From positions 1 through 32,016 of the forward strand of contig CANOFO010000023.1 of the NCBI GenBank assembly GCA_947565305.1: DNA of 32,016 nt, written 5' to 3'. Of this stretch, positions 26,801 through 32,016 are shown piece by piece. The position numbers and the translations under genes were made by a program. The notes under the pieces were generated by a model, which saw only the letters and a program-made list of their open reading frames with translations, searched no databases and had not been told where the DNA came from. Each line of letters starts with the position of its first letter. The first letter of the stretch is position 1. This stretch comes from an uncultured Lachnospiraceae bacterium (GTDB taxonomy: Bacteria > Bacillota > Clostridia > Lachnospirales > Lachnospiraceae).

Positions 26801-28804
26801 GATGGCGGCATTCCTTATGCGCTGGGTATGGTGGATGGGCAGGATGATTCTGTCTCTTATGAAGGTGAATGGAAAATAGAGAATCCCGGTGGCGGAAGCG
26901 CCGATGACTGGTACCGTACCATGTCTGTTACCAGTGCGGCAAATGCTACTTTCAGCTTCCCCATTAAGGGCAGCGGTTTCTCAATTCTTGGCACGAACGA
27001 CGGCACGGCAAAGCTGGATATCTATGTGGACGGTGTGAGGGTGGCAGAAAATGCAGGAACCCATGCGGCGCCTGCCCGTGGAGAGGCTTACAGCCTTGCA
27101 GATTTGCCAAATGGAGAACATGTAATCAAGGTAGTTGTGAAGTCAGGCAAACTGCAGATTGATGCCCTGTATGCGCTGGCGGAGCGCCGCAAAGCAGGTG
27201 ATAATGTAGTTGTTTCTGTGCAGACGGCGTTTTCTTCCATGCCCACTCTGCTTACAGGAGAGGTAAGCAATGCTGTTAAGGATTTGCCGAAACAGATTGA
27301 TGTAAAGACCGCCAGTGGCGCTGTTGTGAAGAAAGATGTAGTATGGAATGTCAGCGCTTCACAGTTTGCGGGAACAGAATTCAGGCAGTCAAGCATCACT
27401 GGCACGGTGTTGGGAGGCATGACTCCTCTGGGCGAACCGCTGACTGTTACAGTACCGGTTGCTCAGGCAATTCCCTCCGATACGGTGTACTTTATCGACT
27501 GTGTGGATGCAGATTACTCCAAACTTACGACAACAGAGCCGTATGAAGAGATAAAGGCGAAGGTTGGGGCAACGCTTCTCAACAAGGTCTATGACCAGCA
27601 AAAGACGGACAGCAATACCTGGGGACTGGTAGATGAAGATGCACAGACCAAAGGATACACTGCTACAACCGATATGATGGCTACCGGAATTTATGGCAAG
27701 GAGAATAAGACAGGGGAGACTTTATCTTATGCACTGACTTTGCCGGCAGGAACTTATAAGCTGATTTCCGGGCATCAGGAATGGTGGCAGGGACCGCGTA
27801 ATATAGCAGCAACTATTAATTATGCAGGTAAGTCACAGGCAGCTGGGACATTTACCCTGAGCAGCGGTAAGGAGTATATTAACACGGCGTCCTTCACGCT
27901 TGACAGCGAGCAGCTTGTAACTTATACATTGACAGCCCAGAATGACCAGGCGCCAGTTATCAGCTGGCTTGCAGTCGTCAAAGAGAATACAGATGCACAT
28001 AAGCATGATTATGCATATGTAGCAGATAACGGCGATGGCACACATGTGAAGATATGTAAAGATGGCGATGACTTGCAAATTGAAGCGCATTCCATTGCGT
28101 ATAAAGATAATGGGAATGGCAAACATACTGCCACCTGTAAGGTATGCAGCTACAGCAGGACAGAAGACCATACTTACAGCAATAATGTCTGTACGCAGTG
28201 CAAAGCAGTGAAGGGGACGGAAGGAGATAATACATCAAAAGCGCCTTCTGCCCCGGTATTATCTGCTCTGACCAATGAGAGCAAGGGCGTAAAGATAAGC
28301 TGGAAGAAAGTTTCCGATGCTTCTGGTTATAATATTTACCGCAAGACAGGAAATGGCAAATTCCAGAAAGTTAAGACCATAGACAAAGCTGCTACGACTT
28401 CCTGGACAGACAGCGGGGTAAAGGGTAAGAACGGCACGACATACCAGTATCAGGTATGCGCCTGCAAGGGAAATCTGGAGAGCAAGGATTCCGGCACAAA
28501 GACAGTTATCCGCCTGACAGCCAACAAGCTGACCAGTGTAAAGAATGTAAAAGGCAAGAAGCTGCAGGTGAAGTGGTCTAAGAATAAAAAATCCAGTGGA
28601 TATGAGGTACAGTATTCCACCAGTAAGAATTTTAAAGGAGCCAAGGTAAAGAAAATTGCCGGAGCTAAGAAAGTTACCAAGACGTATTCCGGCTTGAAGA
28701 AAGGCAAGACATATTATGTGCGTGTCAGATGCTATAAAACGTCTGGCAAGGCAAAATATGTTTCCTGCTGGAGCGCAAGCAAGAAAATTAAAATTAAAAA
28801 ATAA
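23849..28804 (+). CDS. Secreted multidomain GH59 (galactocerebrosidase-family) glycoside hydrolase
   Basis: A 1651-aa secreted enzyme with a signal peptide at 1-29 (cleavage near VHA-QE). A LamG/concanavalin-like domain (about 68-275) precedes the GH59 TIM-barrel (about 290-760). GH59 marks include GFGMLNGNSTSNLLLDY, KMEMGNDGNNSTGAES, IIASDENKG, VDIIGFHY and DPWSGYIHYDPALYMLEHF. Probable catalytic acid/base is Glu436 (NE pair) and nucleophile Glu530 (WYSEG). A GALC-type lectin domain (about 798-988) follows, then a carbohydrate-binding-like beta domain (about 989-1113), an Ig-like domain (about 1127-1207), another beta domain (about 1210-1383), a Cys/His repeat region (about 1384-1456) and two FN3 domains (about 1464-1651), the last Lys-rich. 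GGGAGGG sets ATG 23849. A beta-galactosidase-type activity is likely; the natural substrate is unknown. No LPXTG, SLH or dockerin motif was seen. Confidence 0.85.
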   Translation: MRIKGKRILSLALAAVMTVSFPVLDTVHAQEPDKAAGTAAVAGVAKPTLPSGFGEPLEDNGGVTVADLATAVQMAGFGTAIDVTTQWNNQNKGHASINNAPDLFAKTAFTVLLDVRQDSPTEKNIEDKCAVLSIGKAENNIHLLTYSGKLGYGDSVAGGGASANMTELAGVEKDAWNAVAMTYEEKDGANGHVIVYVNGQKAGEVADIGFKLSSMSDLTAAVARSFSTNYLQQGRYDNLVVGNTVLDEATAKAETAYRKQQKDDVPDYQVSIKGSDVEAAARNINGLTYKGFGMLNGNSTSNLLLDYKYENPDKYNEMMEYLFGGEYPLFTHIKMEMGNDGNNSTGAESCTMRYEDEEADASRSPGFVMAADAKKINPDVKISILRWEMPKWVADKTWSSTGGGYEAAYKWYKETVFDAYEKYGYMVDFINPDKNETGNPDTSFIKWFSNRVKGETEFPAYIDAEAQAAYKNIRIIASDENKGLKIVPAMRSDSDLYNAVDIIGFHYRTNATDDYVTMADVDDKEVWYSEGCATFGYSELQENKTSAYSHPSESAYQNDPAYGVGSIGGFQSPLALMDSFITAFASSRRTHYMFQPAIGSFYEGIQYGHKELLSARDPWSGYIHYDPALYMLEHFAKFAKTGWEDSNPAANDIWRVISSATGAAFAGTDKEHATAGINGNAGYMTLASPDKKDFSVVIVNNTQNEKSFRISAQDMNVSAEKLNLWVTETDAYLQNKGTIDKDADGWSLTVPAYSVSTATTLATEPERAPVDDIHNEDRTVLDTDKAGKTNGVTTDNVLYADDFEYKEEPADYLNERGNEPRYMLDAHGAWVVENGRLKQELANSVGQWNGGDPSTIVGDFRWMDYVTSVDVEIPNASESVWARLTVRAQTGMNWNNSGYTLELNGKGSWKLYRIGSVVAEGAVKTNAEGKYKLQMAAFGDTVKVMIDNETVARYKDNTPMLSGRVKLSSTWNQIYYDNLLVEAIDGGIPYALGMVDGQDDSVSYEGEWKIENPGGGSADDWYRTMSVTSAANATFSFPIKGSGFSILGTNDGTAKLDIYVDGVRVAENAGTHAAPARGEAYSLADLPNGEHVIKVVVKSGKLQIDALYALAERRKAGDNVVVSVQTAFSSMPTLLTGEVSNAVKDLPKQIDVKTASGAVVKKDVVWNVSASQFAGTEFRQSSITGTVLGGMTPLGEPLTVTVPVAQAIPSDTVYFIDCVDADYSKLTTTEPYEEIKAKVGATLLNKVYDQQKTDSNTWGLVDEDAQTKGYTATTDMMATGIYGKENKTGETLSYALTLPAGTYKLISGHQEWWQGPRNIAATINYAGKSQAAGTFTLSSGKEYINTASFTLDSEQLVTYTLTAQNDQAPVISWLAVVKENTDAHKHDYAYVADNGDGTHVKICKDGDDLQIEAHSIAYKDNGNGKHTATCKVCSYSRTEDHTYSNNVCTQCKAVKGTEGDNTSKAPSAPVLSALTNESKGVKISWKKVSDASGYNIYRKTGNGKFQKVKTIDKAATTSWTDSGVKGKNGTTYQYQVCACKGNLESKDSGTKTVIRLTANKLTSVKNVKGKKLQVKWSKNKKSSGYEVQYSTSKNFKGAKVKKIAGAKKVTKTYSGLKKGKTYYVRVRCYKTSGKAKYVSCWSASKKIKIKK

Positions 28805-28810
28805 TGGCCG

Positions 28811-28837
28811 GGAGGCTGCCAGGTGGCAGCCTCCTTT
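28811..28837 (+). terminator. Strong intercistronic hairpin between GH59 and GH5
   Basis: GGAGGCTGCC (28811-28820) and GGCAGCCTCC (28825-28834) form a perfect 10-bp, GC-rich stem with loop AGGT, six bases after the GH59 stop. Only TTT follows, so it is more likely a partial terminator or an mRNA 3'-end stabiliser than a full stop. The GH5 ribosome site lies just downstream. Confidence 0.6.
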
Positions 28838-28861
28838 GAGCGGAAAAAGGAGGGTAAATGA

Positions 28862-29908
28862 ATGGATGATAACAGGCAGGATAACTATCGCGGTCACAGT
28901 GAGCATAAAAGCTCTGGCCACTGCAGCAGATTCCGATGGTCTTTTGTGATGGGGCTTATGGCAATCTTGTTTATGCTGGCATGGGATGTCACGCCGGTGC
29001 AGGCGGCAAAGCTGCCGGCGCTGAAAGTGAAAGGCACCCAGCTGGTGAATGCAAGGGGGAAAAAAGTACAGCTAAAAGGCGTCAGCACCCATGGGATGTC
29101 CTGGTACCCGGAGTATGTAAATCAAAAAGCGTTCACGCAGATGAAAAAGAAATGGGGTATCAATGCCGTCAGGCTTGCCGTTTATACGGCAGAATATAAT
29201 GGATACTGTACCGGGGATGCTGCTAACCGCAAAGCGTTGGAGAAACGGATTGACCAGGGTGTGCAGTATGCTACCAAGGCAGGGCTTTATGTTATCATAG
29301 ACTGGCATATTTTGAGCGATGGCAATCCTAAGACCTATGAGAAGCAGGCAGTGGCATTTTTCCGCAAGATGGCGTCTAAGTATAAAAACCATACGAATGT
29401 GCTTTATGAAATCTGTAATGAGCCCAATGGAGGGACTTCCTGGGAAACAATCAGGACTTATGCCAAGAAAATTGTCAAGACAATCCGTGCCAAGGATAAG
29501 AAGGCGGTTATCATCATCGGAACCCCCACCTGGTCGCAAGATGTAGATATTGTGGCAGACAGCCCCCTGAAAGGGTATAAGAACCTGATGTACAGCCTAC
29601 ATTTCTATGCCGGTACACATGGAGAATATTTACGGGCAAAGGCACAGACAGCATTGGACAAAGGACTGCCCTTGTTTGTGTCGGAATTCGGCATATCGGA
29701 TGCTTCTGGCAATGGCAGCCTAAATAAGGACGAGGGCAGCAAATGGATGAAATTCCTTAAGAAAAATAAGATTAGTTACATGGGCTGGAGCCTGTGCAAT
29801 AAGGAGGAGAGTTCTGCCCTTATCAAATCTTCCTGCAAGAAGACTTCCGGCTGGAACAGCAGAGACCTCACCCCTTGGGGGAAATGGCTGTTAAAACAGC
29901 TGAAGTAA
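28862..29908 (+). CDS. Secreted GH5 endo-beta-1,4-glucanase (cellulase-like)
   Basis: A 348-aa enzyme of the GH5 family, most like subfamily 2 endoglucanases. A polar N-terminus of about 27 residues precedes a hydrophobic segment (about 28-43) and an AxA-like site near VQAAK, so it is exported or anchored. Active-site motifs are complete: VSTHGMSWY, NAVRLAVYT, YVIIDWHILSDGNP, YEICNEPNG (acid/base Glu187), YSLHFYAGTHG, LFVSEFG (nucleophile Glu275) and MGWSLCNK. There is no carbohydrate-binding module; the catalytic domain fills the protein. AGGAGGG at 28848-28854 fixes ATG 28862. It is 57 nt after the GH59 gene, so the two are probably made together. Beta-glucan cleavage is expected from the family. 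Confidence 0.93.
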   Translation: MDDNRQDNYRGHSEHKSSGHCSRFRWSFVMGLMAILFMLAWDVTPVQAAKLPALKVKGTQLVNARGKKVQLKGVSTHGMSWYPEYVNQKAFTQMKKKWGINAVRLAVYTAEYNGYCTGDAANRKALEKRIDQGVQYATKAGLYVIIDWHILSDGNPKTYEKQAVAFFRKMASKYKNHTNVLYEICNEPNGGTSWETIRTYAKKIVKTIRAKDKKAVIIIGTPTWSQDVDIVADSPLKGYKNLMYSLHFYAGTHGEYLRAKAQTALDKGLPLFVSEFGISDASGNGSLNKDEGSKWMKFLKKNKISYMGWSLCNKEESSALIKSSCKKTSGWNSRDLTPWGKWLLKQLK

Positions 29909-29921
29909 GTGGTGGAATCTT

Positions 29922-29940
29922 TCCCATCTGGGATTTTTTT
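29922..29940 (+). terminator. Probable short terminator after GH5
   Basis: TCCC (29922-29925) pairs with GGGA (29930-29933) around ATCT, followed by seven T. The stem is short. A second hairpin, GCTGT-TAAA-ACAGC (29888-29901), lies just before it at the gene end. Confidence 0.45.
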
Positions 29941-29941
29941 C

Positions 29942-29970
29942 TAGCCATATAGGCGTACTTGTGCTAGAAT
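29942..29970 (+). promoter_or_regulatory. Possible promoter of the sulfhydrylase gene
   Basis: TAGAAT at 29965-29970 is a good -10; 17 nt upstream TAGCCA (29942-29947) is a weak -35 with four of six matches. The position after the terminator and 64 nt before the ATG is sensible. Confidence 0.4.
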
Positions 29971-29983
29971 GAGGGAAAGGGTG

Positions 29984-30006
29984 CAGGAATGTCCGCGACA
30001 TGCCTG
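29984..30006 (+). promoter_or_regulatory. Leader hairpin upstream of the sulfhydrylase gene
   Basis: CAGG-A-ATGTC (29984-29993) pairs with GACAT-G-CCTG (29997-30006) with loop CGC and one A/G mismatch. It has no U-tract and does not fit a SAM-I riboswitch or T-box, the usual controls of sulfur amino acid genes in Firmicutes. Its role is unknown. Confidence 0.4.
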
Positions 30007-30033
30007 TAATATAATACATCAGGAGGAGACAAG

Positions 30034-31314
30034 ATGAACGAATACCAAATAGAGACAAAATGTGTCCAGTCCGGCTGGCAGCCAGAGAAAGGAGAGCCCC
30101 GTGTGCTTCCGATTTATCAGAGCACGACGTTTAAATACGATACAAGCGACCAGATGGGCAGGCTCTTTGATTTGGAGGACAGCGGATATTTTTATACCAG
30201 GCTGCAGAATCCGACCAATGATTTTGTGGCACAGAAAATCTGTGAGCTGGAAGGCGGCGCAGCGGCGATGCTGACATCTTCCGGGCAGGCAGCCAATTAT
30301 TATGCCGTCTTCAATATCTGTGAAGCCGGAGACCATATGGTCTGTTCCTCAGCGGTATATGGGGGAACGTTCAATCTTTTCAGTGCAACGGTGAAAAAAC
30401 AGGGCATTGAATGTACTTTTATCGACCCGGATGCTTCAGCGGAGGAGATTGCCGCAGCATTCCGTCCGAATACCAAAGTGCTTTTTGCAGAAACGATTGC
30501 CAATCCGGCACTGGTGGTTCTTGACATCGAGAAATTTGCCAAGGTGGCACATGAACACGGTGTGCCCCTGATTGTGGACAATACATTTCCAACGCCTATT
30601 AACTGCCGCCCGATTGAGTGGGGCGCAGATATCGTGACGCATTCCACCACCAAATATATGGATGGCCATGCCATGTGTGTAGGCGGCTGTATCGTAGACA
30701 GCGGCAATTTTGACTGGGAAAAATATGCAGACAAGTATCCGGGGCTGACGCAGCCGGATCCCACATATCATGGAATCGTCTATACGCAGAAGTTTGGCAA
30801 GGGAGCATACATTACCAAGGCAACGGCGCAAATAATGCGTGACCTTGGCTCCATCCAATCCCCGCAGAATGCGTTTTTGCTGAATGTAGGGCTGGAGACA
30901 TTGCATCTTCGGGTTGCGCGCCACTGTGAGAATGCAGGAAAGGTGGCAGAATTTTTAAATAGCCATGAGAAAGTTGCATGGGTAAATTATGCAGGTCTGG
31001 AAGATAATAAATATCATGTACTGGCCAATAAATATATGCCGGACGGAACCTGCGGGGTTATTTCCTTTGGACTGAAAGGAGGCAGGGAGGTCTCGGTTGG
31101 CTTTATGGATAAGTTAAAACTGATTGCAATTGTTACCCATGTGGCAGATGCGAGGACCTGTGTGCTCCATCCGGCAAGCCACACGCACCGTCAGATGACA
31201 GATGAGCAGCTTATGGAAGCAGGGGTAGCGCCGGACTTGATTCGGTTATCAGTAGGAATAGAAAATGCCCAGGACATCATTGATGACCTGGCTCAGGCAT
31301 TGGATACGATATAG
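30034..31314 (+). CDS. metY: O-acetylhomoserine sulfhydrylase (aminocarboxypropyltransferase)
   Basis: A 426-aa PLP enzyme of the Cys/Met metabolism family that makes homocysteine from O-acetyl-L-homoserine and sulfide. It starts with IETKCVQSGWQPEKGEPRVLPIYQSTTFKYD, and has YFYTRLQNPTND, ALTSSGQAA-like MLTSSGQAANY, IVDNTFPTP and the PLP lysine Lys207 in THSTTKYMDGH. The C-terminal HPASHTHRQM and VRLSVGIE-like LIRLSVGIEN motifs are complete. Length and motifs favour the sulfhydrylase over cystathionine gamma-synthase. AGGAGGAG precedes the ATG. It is followed after 24 nt by glgA, an unusual partner, with no terminator seen between them. Confidence 0.93.
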   Translation: MNEYQIETKCVQSGWQPEKGEPRVLPIYQSTTFKYDTSDQMGRLFDLEDSGYFYTRLQNPTNDFVAQKICELEGGAAAMLTSSGQAANYYAVFNICEAGDHMVCSSAVYGGTFNLFSATVKKQGIECTFIDPDASAEEIAAAFRPNTKVLFAETIANPALVVLDIEKFAKVAHEHGVPLIVDNTFPTPINCRPIEWGADIVTHSTTKYMDGHAMCVGGCIVDSGNFDWEKYADKYPGLTQPDPTYHGIVYTQKFGKGAYITKATAQIMRDLGSIQSPQNAFLLNVGLETLHLRVARHCENAGKVAEFLNSHEKVAWVNYAGLEDNKYHVLANKYMPDGTCGVISFGLKGGREVSVGFMDKLKLIAIVTHVADARTCVLHPASHTHRQMTDEQLMEAGVAPDLIRLSVGIENAQDIIDDLAQALDTI

Positions 31315-31338
31315 AAAAAATTATATGGAGGATGGATT

Positions 31339-32013
31339 ATGAGAAAAATTCTGTTTGCAGCATCTGAATGTGTACCTTTTATTAAGACCGGCGGTTTGGC
31401 TGATGTGTGCGGGGCTCTTCCCAAGGAATTTGATAAAAATGACTGGGATATCCGCGTGGTGATACCGAACTATAGCTGTATCCCGGAGCATTGGCGTAAT
31501 CAGTTTGAGTACGTCACCCATTTTTATATGAGCTGCGGAAATTACATTCAGAACAAATATGTGGGGATTTTACGTTACAAAATGGACGGCATCACCTATT
31601 ATTTCATTGACAACCAGGAATATTTTGACTGTTTCCTGCCTTATGGGGACATCCGTTTTGATATGGAGAAATTCATATTCTTTGACAAGGCAGTGCTGTC
31701 CATGCTGCCACTGATTAAATTCCAGCCGCAGATTATCCACTGCCATGACTGGGAGACTGGTTTTATTCCGGTTTACCTCAACACAGAGTTCCAGGGAGAT
31801 ATGTTCTTCTGGGGCATGAAATCTATTATGACAATCCACAACCTTAAGTTCCAGGGTATCTGGGACGTAAAGACCGTCAAAGGCCTGACCGGTTTCCCGG
31901 CAAGCATGTTCGTGCCGGATAAGCTGGAGTTCAAAAAAGATGCCAACATGTTAAAGGGCGGGCTGGGAATTGGTACAAAAATGAACAGGAGCAAAGGGAA
32001 AAATAAAGATTAG
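31339..32013 (+). pseudogene. glgA: Glycogen synthase, N-terminal part; frame leaves homology near the window edge
   Basis: The frame opens with KILFAASECVPFIKTGGLADVCGALPKEFD, the ADP-glucose-binding start of bacterial glycogen/starch synthases, and stays on family through IIHCHDWETGFIPVYL, TIHNLKFQGIWD and DKLEFKKDANMLKGGL. Family members then read on with a YAD-x-x-TTVS motif. Here residues 210-224 are unrelated (GIGTKMNRSKGKNKD) and a TAG ends the frame, so only 224 of about 475 residues are encoded. No other frame of the last 50 nt restores the motif, which argues against a simple frameshift. The enzyme would lack its C-terminal Rossmann domain and be inactive. Either an insertion disrupts the gene or the sequence is chimeric here. 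GGAGG at 31327-31331 sets the start. Confidence 0.8.
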
Positions 32014-32016
32014 TAT
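31966..32016. other. Foreign-looking tail replacing the rest of glgA
   Basis: These 51 nt are purine-rich and AT-rich, and they do not encode glycogen synthase in any frame. They could be the end of an inserted element, since mobile repeats often end contigs. No terminal repeat, group II intron 5' end (GTGYG) or named IS end is recognisable. Confidence 0.4.

Noticed and set aside
30010-30015. A perfect TATAAT upstream of the sulfhydrylase gene
   Set aside because: No -35 lies at the right distance, and transcription would start inside the ribosome binding site at about 30022.

Overview
The window looks like chromosomal core DNA from an anaerobic, probably gut-associated Clostridia member, most likely Lachnospiraceae. 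This rests on a V-type ATPase operon, the redox regulator Rex, AGGAGG ribosome binding sites with some TTG/GTG starts, the alr-mazF pair, and large secreted glycoside hydrolases with Lys-rich FN3 tails. Family-level placement is inference from protein style; no 16S or marker search was possible. All convincing genes lie on the + strand, and I saw no tRNA, rRNA, CRISPR array or complete mobile element.

Layout. Positions 1-8280 are a V/A-type ATPase operon in the order C(partial)-I-K-F-E-A-B-[metallophosphoesterase]-D. A secreted or membrane-anchored metallophosphoesterase is inserted between B and D, and a double-hairpin element sits between F and E. Positions 8327-12908 are a MoxR ATPase / DUF58 / membrane transglutaminase cassette, probably for envelope or secreted-protein maturation, joined to the ATPase operon by a possible 17-codon linker ORF. 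Positions 12905-16783 are a GntR/FCD regulator, NADP-isocitrate dehydrogenase and an ABC-F ATPase behind a strong promoter whose -10 overlaps a TTGTATACAA palindrome. Positions 16790-21339 are a redox and maintenance block: Rex with its own Rex-like operator and a consensus promoter, a coiled-coil protein of unknown function, the bifunctional NAD(P)HX repair enzyme, alanine racemase and a MazF/EndoA toxin with no adjacent antitoxin. Positions 21343-23607 hold a CNNM/CorC membrane protein and YebC, closed by a strong terminator.

Positions 23737-29940 are a carbohydrate-use locus: a 1651-residue secreted GH59 (galactocerebrosidase-family) multidomain enzyme followed by a secreted GH5 endoglucanase. 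Positions 29942-32016 hold O-acetylhomoserine sulfhydrylase and then glycogen synthase. Its reading frame leaves family homology after residue 209 and stops at 32013, which suggests an insertion or an assembly junction at the right edge.

The most interesting points are the GH59/GH5 pair, the metallophosphoesterase embedded in the V-ATPase operon, the Rex operator placed ahead of an operon encoding NAD(P)HX repair, the GntR palindrome over its own -10, and the broken glgA. I did not find convincing evidence for a wholly new multi-gene system.
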